Program-made: the position numbers and the translations under genes | Notes under the pieces: model-generated | Database searches by the model: none | What the model saw: only the letters and a program-made list of their open reading frames with translations | What the model was told of the DNA's origin: nothing | Part shown: piece after piece, positions 1 to 11,784 of the stretch | Numbering within the stretch: the stretch's first letter is position 1 | Layout: the number at the start of each line of letters is the position of its first letter | Assembly: GCA_037903475.1 (NCBI GenBank) | Contig: JBAJFG010000444.1 | Coordinates: 1-64,000, forward strand | DNA length: 64,000 nt | Source: Ancylostoma caninum | Lineage: Eukaryota; Nematoda; Chromadorea; Rhabditida; Ancylostomatidae | Direction of reading: 5' to 3'

Positions 1-990
1 TATTGATTCACTACATACGTATGCTTTGTACTAACATAACTGAGTCACTCCCGACCTTTCAGGCAGTTACCGATTGTCTCAAATTTTTTATGCATTGCAC
101 TTTTAGTCTTGATATTGCACCTTTAATCAGCGTGGCATAGCCACTTTCATATAAATAAATATACACATTTATCTCATGTTCACTATCTATAACAATGATA
201 AATGATTGTGTTGCGATTTCTAAAATGAACGAATTGTACTTGTGATCAACGCAGTTCCGCTGCCGTTTATAACGGGGTCAGAAGGCGTAGTGCGACATGA
301 TGTACTTGGCTGGAAATAATTATTCAAAGTGGATATATCTCTCACTGTCCCTTGAACAAAAGTTCTAACTAAAATGCTCATAAAACTAACGCCCATTTTC
401 TCCAGAGGCAACACACTCCACGGATGATGGACCAGCCATTACTAATGGTGGTTCTTCTTTACTGAAGAAAAGCTACTACTTCAATTGTTACCTCTATTTG
501 TGTTCTCCTTGCTTATTCCAAGAAGTTATTTTTCATTTGCGTTGATTTTTTTCGAATGTTCGGATGTATGTGAAAATCCACCTACCTTTTTGACAATTCC
601 TTTGCTGTACCGATCTGAAAGAAAGAAGTAGAATGTCGTAAAGGCAGACTGTAGTAATGAATACTGGATAGGAAACTGTTATTCGATTTTAAATCGTAAC
701 GTTAATGGATTCGTTTGATGTCATGTCTTTGTATCTTTGTACACCAACGTGTTCAATTACTCGGCTATGCAAGCGGCGCATGCTTTCCCCACATCATCAC
801 AACTCCATGAACTTTGTTTAATCTATCAAATACTCGCATCATCACTTTCCTCAAAGAGTGCTTGAGCTGTAACATATTTAGATGGTGCGCACAAATCAGA
901 GTGCTCGCAAGGGAACAGAGAATAGCTTCTATTCCAGCGGGAGTTTCCATGCCTGAGATATAACACCCAGTACTAATATGCAAGGCAATA
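1..990. other. No gene seen
   Basis: Moderately AT-rich sequence. No exon with convincing splice sites, RNA gene or bounded repeat was recognised on either strand. Confidence 0.4.
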
Positions 991-1765
991 CTACATTGTA
1001 GACACTACGTCGATGACTGCTTTGCCATCTGTTCTACCCAGGGAGAAATGGATAAGTTTCTTGAGCTACTGAACCAAGAGTCAAGGTACATTGAGCTTAC
1101 GAGGGAGAAACCGAAGGAAAATCGGCTTCTGTTCCTAAACGTAGAGGTCCATGGGAGTGCGTACAAAACCATATGGCTTCGAAAGCCTAGCAATAGAAAC
1201 GTCATTGTCCACTACAACTCGTCGCATCCTACCCAGACAAAAATTGCTGCAGTGTGCAATATGTTTCACACCGCAAAGACTGTTTATTCCGACACAGAAG
1301 TGAAACGTGAATCCATTTGACTCGCGCATTCCATGGTTGAATCGAACCGTTATAAACACGATACCCGATTTCAAACGATATCGTCATACAACGACCCTTC
1401 CTTGCAGGCAGCACGGTACCAGCCCTCGAGAAAAGATTTCCCCATGAATTCCCTTTATACAAGACGAACTGAACAGATCAATACGACACTGCTTAAAGAA
1501 ATTTGGTATAGACGGCTTCGTCAACCTCGTGGACTCCCCATCCGATAACATGAAACGCCGATTAGTAAGAAACCGCCTTTACGATCGCCTCTGCCTGACA
1601 TCGAGTTGTACCATATATGTATGTACACATCAAGTAGAGCGAGAGACTGCATGATTTCAGGGGCCGTGTACCAGATATCATGTGGACTCTGCGGGGCAAA
1701 AACTACATAGGCGAGACAGCGCGACCTTTATGCCTGAGGATCAAAGAGCATCTAGAACGGAAAAG
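991..1765 (+). pseudogene. Penelope-like retroelement remnant (RT end plus GIY-YIG nuclease)
   Basis: Broken copy of a Penelope-like element, a retroelement whose protein joins a reverse transcriptase to a GIY-YIG endonuclease. The RT active-site tetrad YVDD, followed by CFAI, is at 1,006-1,017. About 100 open residues follow to a stop near 1,320, with LLFLNVEV and WLRKPSNRN segments expected C-terminal to the palm. After a linker with a CxxC pair (SSCTIC), the reading VYQISCGLCGAK near 1,665 gives way, after a frame change at about 1,700, to NYIGET and LRIKEHLE. This matches the C-terminal GIY-YIG nuclease of the family. At least two frame changes and the missing RT N-terminus make it non-functional. 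The assignment rests on motif order. Borders are not defined because no terminal repeats were found. Confidence 0.7.
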
Positions 1766-2766
1766 AAGTCGACGTAAATCCAGATTTTTGAGTCCAGGTG
1801 AGAATACTAGCACGAGGAAGTGATATCTCTAATAGACAACAGAAGCTTTCTGGATAAAGAAAAGGTGCCCGCAAATGATTCGTAACGATGTAAGTAAGGA
1901 TGTGGAGCTGTATTCATATTCTTTACGCTATACCTAGCAATCACAAACGAATCAACACCATATATTGATCTTTGTCAACTTGATCCTAGATGTGACTGAC
2001 TGAGTTGGTTCTCACTTTCGAACAAGCTCGCTACTAGCCGGCTGTCGCAAGCAGTAGAAAGAACAAAGGTTTGCGCTTGATTTACGGAATTGTGCTGTTC
2101 CCCCATGATTGAATGATAAGGCTTCAAACTTCGGCTTGGCCTGCCAATGCACTTGGTCTCGTAGAGTATGCGAATTGTCAAACCTTTTCAGGCCCTGAAG
2201 AAGACGTAGCCGAAACTTTGGTAAGGAATAGAAGATCTCAACAATCTCGAGTGTCGTCCAAGTGGACTTAAATGAATTCAAAGCATGCCGAGATTGAATG
2301 ACAGTCGCTCTTGGATTTCAAATTGTATTTGTGGTGCCCGCAAATGATACGCAAATGACAAATATCCATACACTATTAAGCTGCAGTGCCACACCAACAA
2401 CAAAAAAAGAACGTCACGGATGGTGCCAAGCATCGTCAGTCTTCTCATTAGCAACGAAGCAAACAAAGCCTTAGTTACAGATGACAAAACCTTTTAACCT
2501 TTTAACTCTCAAACTGTATGAAAATAATTTTTCATATCATGTCAGTTTGCACAAACATCTAGGTGACGGCCTAGATAGTTTGGATGTGGAGCACTGTACT
2601 TGCTAGCGGCCGAGCGCCACAACCATCCAGTTCACTAAACTGGCCAACCGCAGTGGTCGACCGCAGCTGACACAATGTTTCAAAGTTATTTACTGGTGAT
2701 TGATCGGGCTTGTTTTTATTGAAAAGATGGTTTGCGAATGAGTTGAAGTCCGCAACCGCATCTAAA
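1766..2766. other. No gene seen
   Basis: Unannotated spacer. Short open frames on the minus strand between 2,000 and 2,490 have no recognisable domain or splice context. Confidence 0.4.
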
Positions 2767-3134
2767 TCTAAGAGTATCCCAAGACTTCGCCAGCAATCGT
2801 GGCGATCGCCACGATAGCCGGCTGTCGTCGCGATCGCCATGACCGCCGGCGATCGCCACATGAGTAAAGTGAATTAGGAGACCCCAGTCGTAAGAGCGAT
2901 GATAATAAATGGGGCGTGGCGATCGATAGGCATCGTTTCCACTATTGCTATCATTCACATCGCCAGTTCATTTTGAGCACATCTTGGAGAGTACGGGCGA
3001 TGAGCTCCGTTTGGCAGCGATCCATGGCGATGTAACGTGCAATCGATACGTATCATTTCCACAATCCTTATCTCTTACATCGCCTGTTCATTTCTATTCA
3101 TTTTGAACTGGCGAAGTCTGGGGATACTCTAAGA
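2767..3134. mobile_element. Small TIR element (MITE-like) with GCGATCGC-rich core
   Basis: Inverted termini of about 27 bp (2,767-2,793 and 3,108-3,134) match with two mismatches; the inner part reads AGACTTCGCCAG. The 368-bp interior holds several GGCGATCGCC-type palindromes and no coding capacity. No clear target duplication was seen. The core resembles the GC-rich MITEs near 15.9 and 52.6 kb, but the termini differ. Confidence 0.6.
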
Positions 3135-3226
3135 TGACCATTCCGACTTGGTTTCTGCCACAACCTTTCCAAATAATCTAAGACGACCACTCCGACTTGG
3201 TTTCTGCCACAACTTTCCAAATAGGA
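3131..3226. repeat. 49-bp tandem duplication
   Basis: Two adjacent copies with a 49-bp period (3,131-3,179 and 3,180-3,226), differing at about four positions. Both contain CCGACTTGGTTTCTGCCACA. The first copy overlaps the right TIR of the preceding element. Confidence 0.85.
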
Positions 3227-3447
3227 ATTGAATTTCGTTCTGAATCTTCCTTCGCCATGTCAATGTTCATAACCTCTATTACATTTCTTCGTGGTTTTCA
3301 TACTGGCTTTCAGACCAAGTTGAAAGCCACTTGATTTGGAATACATCCAAAATTCAATTAATAGATTGAAAGTGGACGAGCTGGATGGCCCTATTTTTTT
3401 CTGGACATGAGTAAGTAATAGTAGTTAATCGTCCATATCAGCAGGAT

Positions 3448-4677
3448 CAGGGTCAAGTGTGATGATGGTAAAAAGTCGATCCCCATACGACCCCCCCCCC
3501 CCTTGAGCCACCAAAAATACGACCCCCCCTTTGCACACAAATTTCCTTCTATGCTTGCAGAATTTAGATATTTAGATATCCCATTTCAGGTGTTCGTACT
3601 GCGAGAGGTGTGGTGGAGCCAAAGCATAGGAAGGCGAAAGAAGCTCTTTTGTATCTAACTAGTTGTTTGGAAGTTTTTTGGAAAACGTTGAAATGTACGC
3701 GGTGGACAAAAAAAGTGCATTAACTATGCAATGTTGCTTACGTAACTGAGGCTCGAACACATCAAGAAAAAACATCTATATACATCATCCGGCTAAAATT
3801 TTTGCTGAGGGTTAAAGCAGTGCGGTGAGCGAATTTCAGTCTGAAAGCGTCCGTACAGAGTTTCTAAACGAAAAACCTTCGTATTCGTCACGAAAAACAA
3901 CCATACACATCATCGACTTGGTCAAGAGTTCGATCCCCTCCGAGGCTAGAATTTTTGCATGGCGTAAAATGAAAATCGACCGTAAAGCACGAAATAGCTG
4001 TTTATAGGGGGTAGAGGACTGGGTAGGATTTTCAGTACGGACGTGCGAAAATTTCAGCCTGCAATTTTGACTCGTTCAGAGACATGGTTGTAGTCAGACA
4101 CGAATATCAGAAGATCTTGCCCATTGAGGTCCCAATTTTTTTCAGGTTTTTAATAGTCGAAGGTTTGCGCTTTCAGGCTGTACAGCTCGTTTTTCCGCAG
4201 CTGCTTCCACCGCGATTCAACTCCGTCGATAAAAACATGGAAAAAAGGCCATTTTTATCGACGAAACCTCATCTCCGATTCTAATTCCCGTGCTGAATCC
4301 TTCCTCTTCAAGCTGGAGACCTGAAACTTGGTGGTAAAGCACTATTGGGTAGGGTCCATAAAATGGCTTTTTACCGGCCTGCAGGACTGGGTAGGACTTT
4401 CAGTACGGACGTGCGAAAATTTGTTATAGCCTATAACCCCCCACTTTTCACTATTCGAATCACACTGTTAAAGTCGTTTAATCACGTCAAAACAAATTCT
4501 GTGTATGGATAATTCAGTGTCCCACTTCTTCCGTTTTTTCTACCTCTTTTTCTACCTCCTATTCCACACTAAGGCACCCCCCTCCCGACCACGACCCCCC
4601 CCTTACGACCCCCTCTTTCCCCCCCCCCCCGTACGACCCCCCCCCCTTGATAATTTATCGACACACGCTTGACCCTG
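3448..4677. mobile_element. Non-autonomous hAT-like element with 8-bp target duplication
   Basis: The termini are CAGGGTCAAGTGTG at the left and the inverted complement of CAGGGTCAAGCGTG at the right (13 of 14 match). They are flanked by a perfect 8-bp direct repeat AGCAGGAT (3,440-3,447 and 4,678-4,685). An 8-bp duplication with TIRs starting CAGGG is the hAT signature. The 1,230-bp interior encodes no recognisable transposase. It contains long C-tracts near both ends and a roughly 40-bp direct repeat (4,015-4,055 and 4,384-4,423) beginning GACTGGGTAGGA. The element ends about 45 bp beyond the stop codon of the minus-strand gene to its right. Confidence 0.85.
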
Positions 4678-4729
4678 AGCAGGATACGTCTACACTGGGA
4701 GTTGTAGGGCATGCTACTGAAGGTATCGC

Positions 4730-6622
4730 TCAACGCGTTGAAAGAAGAGTTTGCGGGGAACTCTGTGCTCTAACGTTGATTGATTGAACATGGAAAGAAA
4801 ACACAGAAGCAACCTCGATTTTTTGCCCGTCTTTCTTTCCAGCAGAAGCACCCACTGCGAGACTAGGTAGGCCGGGAGGCATGTTGCTGTAAGACTAATA
4901 GTAATCCTGGTCGTTTTACAAAGTTTTTTTTGGAAGGAAAAGCATACCTTTTGAGGAAGACATCACTGGGATAATTTGCGAGTTCCTCCAGTTCACTGCT
5001 GGTGTACCTGGCCACTTGACTATCTCGTTTTCTAAGAATGAAGAATAGATAGTTTTACAGACTAGCATGCATGTGTTTTGTCTTTTTCTGCATTCCCCTT
5101 TTGTTTCTAAGTGCAACGTGCAAAAGTGAAATAATTCGACGCCGCCTGATATGGATATGGCAACGGGGCCGGATGAGTACTCGATGTGCCAGCTCAACCA
5201 TTTATTCTAGAGTTAATCACTGCTTACGTTTTAGTGAAAACATCGTCGGGATAACTTTGTAGTTCTTCAATCTCGCTAGTAGTGTATTGAAGACGACGTT
5301 CGCGGTTTGTTGGGAAGCTGAATGTGTTGTGATTTGAACCGAAGTTTGTTACGATGCAGGAAAGAGTCTCAAAGCAAGTCAACTGTTCGATTACCTGAGG
5401 GGACTCTTGGCTGGAAAAGAAGGTGTGCTAAATGGCTGGGGAACAGATGTCCCTTGAGAGAAGCGTGGCCTTTCATGAACCATTGGAGAATAATTTCTGT
5501 ATTTGCGATTTGCTTCTTACAGAAACAATTTGACAATTCGCGAATTTGTTCTCACAGAAACACATTTAAAAACGTAACGTATAGAAATACATTACCCGTG
5601 CACACGATATGGAAAACTGCTGCCACTGCTTTCCATTCCTTGTTCTATCGCATAGATAGGACTTAGGTGTTGCTGAGATATACTGCTGAAATGGCTACAA
5701 ATATCTATGCAATCGTTCTTCCAAGAAGCTATAGCGTAACCCGATCTAACCCGAAAACCTTCTCAGTTGGTGGTAAACTTGCCAGTTCCTGAGCCAAGCT
5801 TTCCGAAGCCGATGGCGCTTGGGCATCAGACCTGAAGGTTTCTTCCTCACTAGCCAGGTTTTCTCGAGGCTGCGCCTTGATGTAAGGTTCAAGTTTTTTA
5901 AGCTCCAGCTTTGACGTTCGTGGACATTACAAGTTTTACTTCACGTAATGCACTCTAAGTAAATTGAAAAACTTTCCATTTGCTAGTAGATGGACGTGAT
6001 GAAAAGGTTTGAAGTTAATAAATGGAATTTCCATTGTCCAACGGAGTATTTGCAAACTTGGCAGCAGTGGCATGTTTTTTAGACAATTCTGGACACTTAC
6101 ATGGACCGCTTTGGGTGAACGCAGCTATCTTTACCCATCCGAAAACTGGGCAGCACTCATAGATAATGAGAATTAACTTCAGAGTTCTGCAACCCACCCT
6201 TCAATGCTGTTGCTCTGTGAGTCGTCGTTATCCTTGCTTCCTGGAGAAGTTTTTCCAGGACTAGTCTGGTACGTGTAAGAAGGCAAGTCTTTAACCTAAA
6301 AAACGGTTGAGTGAAGTGATCCCACAAAACTCAATGTTTTTACAAAACAAGTTCTAGAACGCACGCTGAATTTCGAAAACTCGCGATTTCTTTCGTGCAT
6401 AACAAGTGGTCCAAAGTTATTCGCCTTAGGTGATGCAACTGAAGCATCGCTGTGCATGGGCAATGTATTCTCAACTCCTGATCTAAAATATGGTGAACAC
6501 AATTTCTGTTGGAAATCTATGGAATGATGTGAGCTTCACGAATTGGCGCGTCGGGATATTGGGGCATTTTCGAAAACCATCAAGTGCGCAAGCCGAGCCT
6601 CTTTTATGGTGCACTGTAGCAG
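4730..6622 (-). CDS. Multi-exon protein of unknown function with a duplicated repeat exon
   Basis: Eight minus-strand exons fit together with consistent phases: 6,622-6,540; 6,482-6,344; 6,295-6,198; 6,145-6,101; 5,496-5,395; 5,317-5,228; 5,031-4,948; 4,886-4,730 (stop TGA 4,732-4,730). Acceptors are mostly good nematode sites (TTTTTTAG, ATTTTAG, ACATTCAG); donors include GTAAGT, GTAAGC and GTATGC. The exons at 5,317-5,228 and 5,031-4,948 are paralogous: YTTSEIEELQSYPDDVF and YTSSELEELANYPSDVF. The exon at 5,496-5,395 is Ser/Pro-rich (HERPRFSQGTSVPQPF), and the last exon starts MPPGLPSLAVGASAGKK. An extra exon at about 5,770-5,930, containing RENLASEEETF, is possible but its splice sites are weak. 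The 5' end lies beyond 6,622 and was not found; more 3' exons beyond the hAT element cannot be excluded. I do not recognise the family; composition suggests a largely disordered protein. Confidence 0.65.
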
Positions 6623-6742
6623 CTGGTAAAGCAATGATGGAGTAAAATTTTAAAAGCCTTCGTCAATTTCATTGTCTCTTGCAAATTTACGTAACTACTA
6701 TTTAATCTTAATAAACAATATATATGAATAGAGAAAAGGAAC

Positions 6743-6744
<2 letters not shown>

Positions 6745-6783
<39 letters not shown>
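6745..6783. repeat. (TA)n microsatellite
   Basis: About 39 bp of uninterrupted TA immediately before the start of the minisatellite-bearing element. Confidence 0.95.
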
Positions 6784-6786
<3 letters not shown>

Positions 6787-7002
6787 TGGCGGACGCAGAA
6801 AGTGGGCGGAAGGGGGAGGGGCGTGGGAAAAAAGTGGGGTCTCAGCCGCTTTGGGGACCTAGCCGGAAAATAAAATTAATAAAAATATTAATTATAATAA
6901 TAAGTAATAAATAAAGATTGTATTAAAAATAATAATAAAAAATAAACAATTAAAAATAAACTAATACAAGATTTGTGTGTTATGTATGTTCAACAGGTCC
7001 GT

Positions 7003-8155
7003 CAATGGAGTCAATACAGAAGGGCTGCGGCCAAAAGTGGGGGGAGACGGGTCCAACGCTGTGGTAAAGCCCCGCCGGCGTCGAAAAGTGGGAGAGACGG
7101 ACCACTGTGATAAGGGTGCGCCGGCACCCAAAGGTGGGGAAACGCATGACGGTCAAACGCATGACGAAATTCTACAATTGGTCAGTGATCGTGATTGTGA
7201 GATCATATAAAAGCCTAGGAATGGGTGTGGTATGGTTGAGTGGGGTAGGGATGGGATCGAGGAGAAGGTTGGACAATGTTCAACGGGTCCGTCAATGGAG
7301 TCAATACAGAAGGGCTGCGTCGGCGGCCAAAAGTGGGGGGGAGACGGGTCCAACGCTGTGGTAAAGCCCCGCCGGCGTCGAAAAGTGGGAGAGACGGGTC
7401 GACAGCTGTGATAAGGGTGCGCCGGCGCTCAAAAGTGGGGGAGACGATTCCACCACTGTGATAAGGGTGCGCCGGCGCCCAGAAGTGGGGGAGACGGGTC
7501 CACCACTGTGATAAGGGTGCGCCGGCGCCCAGAAGTGGGGGGGGGCGGGTCCAACGCTGTGGTAGAGCCCCGCTGGCGCCCAAAAGTGGGGGAGAGGGGT
7601 CCACCACTGTGATAAGGGTGCGCCGGTGCCCAGAAGTGGGAGAGACGGGTCCACCACTGTGATAAGGGTGAGCCGGCGTCGAAAAGTGGGAGAGACGGGT
7701 CGACAGCTGTGATAAGGGTGCGCCGGCGCCCAGAAGTGGGGGAGACGGGTCCACCACTGTGATAAGGGTGCGCCGGCGCCCAGAAGTGGGGGGCGGGGCG
7801 GGTCCAACGCTGTGGTAGAGCCCCGCCGGCGCCCAAAAATGGGGGAGAGGGGTCCACCACTGTGATAAGGGTGCGCCAGCGCCCAAAAGTGGGGGAGACG
7901 GGTCCACCACTGTGATAAGGGTGCGCCGGTGCCCAGAAGTGGGAGAGACGGGTTCACCACTGTGATAAGCGTGCGCCGGCGCCCAGAAGTGGGGGAGACG
8001 GGTCCACCACTGTGATAAGGATGCACCGGCGTCGAAAAGTGGAAAAGACGGGTCCACCACTGTGATAAGGGTGCGCCAACGCCCAGAAGTGGGTGAGATG
8101 GGGCGACCACTGTGATAAGGGTGCGCCGGCGCCCAAAGGTGGGGAAACGCATGAC
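7003..8155. repeat. About 50-bp GC-rich minisatellite array
   Basis: More than 20 units with a basic period of 50 bp, each carrying GTGATAAGGGTGCGCCGGCG, AGAAGTGGGGGAGACGGGTC and CACCACT. Variant units have GTGGTAGAGCCCCGC instead of GTGATAAGGG. A larger duplication repeats the block starting TCCGTCAATGGAGTCAATAC at about 6,996 and 7,288. The minus strand stays open for 382 codons because the unit has few stops. I treat the ORF as a by-product unless expression is shown. Confidence 0.9.
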
Positions 8156-8353
8156 ATTCCAGCGTTGTTATAAGGGCGCCCACGTCCAGAAAAGGAAGTT
8201 CATCACGGCCTAGGTGAATTTCTTCATGAATGATGCCCTGGCATCCGTTCCGGCTTTTCCTTCTGCCTATGTGACCTAGGTGCACGTTATTCCAATCCGT
8301 ATTCCCCTCCTCATTCCAGTTTGTATATGATCTCGACCCACCCTTCAGTCTGC

Positions 8354-8360
8354 TTTTATA
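8354..8360 (-). promoter_or_regulatory. TATA-like box in minisatellite element
   Basis: TATAAAA on the minus strand, conserved in the second copy at 30,520-30,526 with the same flanks (CATG before it). It lies about 200 bp upstream of the array. Confidence 0.35.
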
Positions 8361-8679
8361 CATGGGCAGACTCTTATCACTTGAGTTACCACAGCAACCT
8401 GCTAAAGATAGATTATTTCAAGAGAGCATTTCCACTGAATCGACTACGTCCAATTAACAACGGCCACTAGGGCCAATCAAAAGAAATTACTTCACCCATG
8501 TGGAGGAACGCTACCGCTCACGCGATCGAGAGCTTTCCAAAAGTCGGTGACTTACTCGGGGGGATACAGGATCTACTAAATCTGTCCACCTTTTGTTCTG
8601 CATCGTATGTGGAGTATGCGAGCGAAGCGAGCATCAGTAGAAGTCTGGAAGTTCGGCGTTAGCCGGACGGCCAGACTGG

Positions 8680-9252
8680 TATATAGAGAGAGAGGAAGAA
8701 GAGAGAAAGAGAGAACAGGAACAAAGCAGAGCTTTCAAAGAACATGTTCTGTTCCACCGACTAACCTTAATACCGTTTCTCCTGCATGATGCATGTAGTT
8801 ATTTCTATCCATATTAATAGCTATTACACCTGTTTTTTCTATCGAGACTGTTACAAGTCTCCGAGTTGATGGATTCAGCAAAACCTTAATAAAGGATTGA
8901 AGGCTCTACCTCTGAAAACTACATATACATATGAGCCTTAAAGGTAGAGGACCACCTCATACTAGTGTTTGAGCTATTAACACATTCCGAATCTCCTCGA
9001 TGAGCTGATCTAAATGAAATGTCCCAATGTGGTTTCTAAACCCGTTTTTCGGGACGGGGCTTGTAAAAGTTTGCTGGAGCAAATTGACAGGTAAAGACGT
9101 GAATCACCGTGAGCAGGTCTTTGGCCCTATTAAAAACGGGGTTTTCGGCAATCCTGTGACATTTGATGTACATTACTGGAATCATTGTGACGAGGAGATC
9201 AAATATCTGCTGATATCTCCAACATGCAGAACGAGGTGGACCTCTGCTTTGA
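8680..9252. other. Spacer with a dispersed repeat block
   Basis: Starts with a GA-rich tract (8,683-8,715). At 9,040-9,215 a block reading GGGACGGGGCTTG and CGAGGAGATCAAA shares several stretches with 20,018-20,260, so it is a second dispersed family next to the TTAA-type elements. No gene was seen. Confidence 0.5.
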
Positions 9253-11784
9253 AGGCAGTGTATCAGCTCAGGGATCGCGTCCGAGATTCCCACGTCAGTC
9301 GAACATATGCGAGCCGCTGCGCACAACGATGTATCAGGGCCCGTAGTAAAGTGTCATGGCGCTGAGATAAGCTGCCTGTACAATTCGTCGCCACATTAGG
9401 GGCGATGATCGCACGCGCAACGAACTTCCAATACTGAGTATCGGAAGATCATCACCATCCGTGACTGTTCTCCGAGCACGCGTGTGCGGGGCGCTGACCT
9501 CATCGCCCTGGAGCGCGATGATCGCCATTGTTTGGCAACTAGATAGGGTGCGGAGCGAAATGACGCCGAGTGAAGTACTTGGAGCATCTCATTCGGAGTA
9601 TGGTGATGGTGTCAAGGTACGTATGATCAGGTGCGCGAATGGCACAGAATGCATCTGAGCCTACGGACTCGGGCACTTTGATTTTCGTCCCACAGCACAG
9701 AACAAGCTCGACCGTGTACGACTTGACAGAAGAACAGAGGTACTTCTGGTGCTTCTGACAAGTCGTACTCGTTCTAGCTTGTTAGTGGCAGTGATTCATA
9801 ACTGTCTCACACGCTAAAACAACCCCGGAAGTGATGTTGAAGTACGGAGGAGGTAGTTGAGGGGTGCGATCTAGGCCCGAAAAACCGTCGGCACTTGCGG
9901 AGGATGTTGTCGGGGGTGTGACATGCCCCCGAATTTTGATGAAAGCCTCGGATGGGTGCGGAGGAACATGACAAGTAATCCGAGAACTCCCCGTTGCCTG
10001 ACCTCACAGAGAAGTAAGTTCTGCCTATTTTTCCACTGCTTGCAGCCCTTCACTCCATATAACAACGTATAATACGCTTCTTATGGTCATAATCACTCTG
10101 GAAGATTCTCTTATAATAATGTTTATTGAGTTTATTATTGTCATATTCACTCGAAAAACGGCATTCGTCGTTCAACTCCCTGAAGTGTCTCTTTTACAAT
10201 TGGAGCGAACTTCGTTCTCACAAAAGCATCTATTTTGCATGTATTTTGGTTCCTCACACAGAATATAGCGCTTTTAACCCTGTGTGGGCCCTAACAGCAA
10301 TAGAGCCTTTCCTAAGAAATCGCTTTCGAGATTTTTATGGTGAGAAGATCTGTGAACTGGCGTGGACAGTGGTACATGACAGACCTCAAAAAGGGTGACC
10401 CTGTTTCTTAAGAGGCCACGGCTGAATCTGCACTTCCTTATGTCGCTCGGAGAAATTACGGGTCAACACTAGAACTGACTTAAACCTCAGATGTTGCCTG
10501 TACGGACTCCAGGCATCGCTGTCTCCAGACCAGGCTACGGGTTATGTCTGATCAGATTATGGGTGTGAACTGTAGCCTGGCCAGAAAACGAGCGTTGCAC
10601 GAGGAAATCGAGAGCTGAAGCTTTCCAATACTTTTCTATAACGTCGAAAATTGCGCACTTTTGCAATCACAAAAATTTTCTCTATATTAACGTACAAGTC
10701 GAAACTTGCCGCAAGTACGCACCACTGAGAGAATACTCATAGTGAGACTGTTGTTTCTCTTTAAGATCATAACTATGGCAAAAGGTGGCTAAGCCCACGA
10801 AACCAGCGTGGAGTTGCTCGTCTCCATGATTTTTTAAGGTGGATTTCCACGGGTTTCATGAGACATTACATTGTATAGGACCATGCTATTTGAAAGCGGG
10901 TGGACGTTTCGTGCACCTTAGGAGTTATGTGTTCAACGTTTGGTCGTGATTGGTATAGATAGGGCTCTGTAACATTCCTTTCTCTTGGGAATGCTCTGTG
11001 ATAATAACATTAGTGGATGCCTCGAGTAGTCCCTCGGCTGTGGGCACGGATGGAGCAGAAGTAAAGCAGCGGACTGTGAAGCAATCGAAGAGCAATGATC
11101 GATAGGTCGGTTCGAAATCCTCGAGCGGTAATGGGGGTGATAAGTTTTGTTCAAAAACCCCCATTTCGGGACATGCGGAGGAGGGTACCGGGACTTGCGG
11201 AGGACTAAGGGAAGTGAGGTCTGTAACAGACCGGATCTACTGGCCAAGCCCTCCGGGTGCCCTGCAGTAGTCCTGCGCATTTGTGCGATACTTTGTCTGA
11301 GCATTTGATAGCTTTTCATGTACAGCCCGGCCCGTCCAATTCACCGGACTCCTCTCCAACGCGAAGTGCGATCTTCGCCCTGAAAGTGATGTGCGATAAT
11401 CGCACTGAACACTTTACTACGGGCCCAAGTTTCAGAGAAACGTCAAAACCCATAAGTTTCGGGTTCATTCGCATGAGAACAGTGGATGAGATGATTTATT
11501 GCGCAACAAAAGCCTGCTGAGGGTGTGGCATGTTTTCGGCGATACTTGTTCAGTCATTAGTATCTACTGCTGAGATGTTCATTTCAATGTGCAATATTGA
11601 CCTCTCGGCTCCGCATTTTTTAGCCTCTTGGCAAGTTACTCGTCCGCTTCAGTGTTAAATTTGGCTTTGAAATAGGGTTTTTGACCACTTCTTCAGATTA
11701 CAAGCACATCATTTTGATCAGGGCGTCGAGTAGGATCGGATTTTGTTAATATCTTGATACCCATCATAAGGTGATACACTACCT
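9253..11784. mobile_element. TTAA-type element, copy D (split by nested element)
   Basis: Left end AAGGCAGTGTATCAGCTCA follows TTGA. The right end is the inverted, decayed equivalent (CACTACCT then CTAA). Interior blocks match the uninterrupted copy at 19,440-19,899 on both sides of a 2.1-kb insertion (9,337-11,426). The flanking TTAA-like tetramers have each mutated at one base. No transposase was recognised. Confidence 0.65.
9337..11426. mobile_element. CCGTAGTAAA-family TIR element nested in copy D
   Basis: Perfect 17-bp inverted termini, GGGCCCGTAGTAAAGTG at the left and its complement at the right. The outer parts (9,337-9,990 and 11,140-11,426) match the 669-bp element at 62,741-63,409 in inverted order. 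The middle (about 10,000-11,140) is absent from that short copy. No transposase was recognised there. A 3-bp target duplication is only partly preserved (CAG against CAA). Confidence 0.7.

Larger units (their letters stand above)
6784..8679 (-). mobile_element. Minisatellite-bearing repeat element, copy 1
   Basis: A unique segment at 8,160-8,679 is highly similar, inverted, to 30,204-30,721. In both copies it runs into a GC-rich tandem array (here 7,003-8,155). The far side here is very AT-rich (about 6,870-6,970). Part of that AT-rich block (about 6,925-6,970) is also present in the second copy, but attached to the other end of the unique segment. Read on the minus strand, the unique part has a TATAAAA box (8,354-8,360), then an open frame that enters the array without a stop. 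No transposase was recognised; terminal repeats and a target duplication were not found. Mobility is inferred from the two copies. Confidence 0.6.

Noticed and set aside
5228..5317. eIF4E-binding motif in the YTxSExEEL repeats
   Set aside because: The YxxxxL-hydrophobic pattern is not met; the residue after Leu is Glu.
7003..8155. CRISPR array
   Set aside because: Units are contiguous without unique spacers and the genome is eukaryotic; it is a minisatellite.
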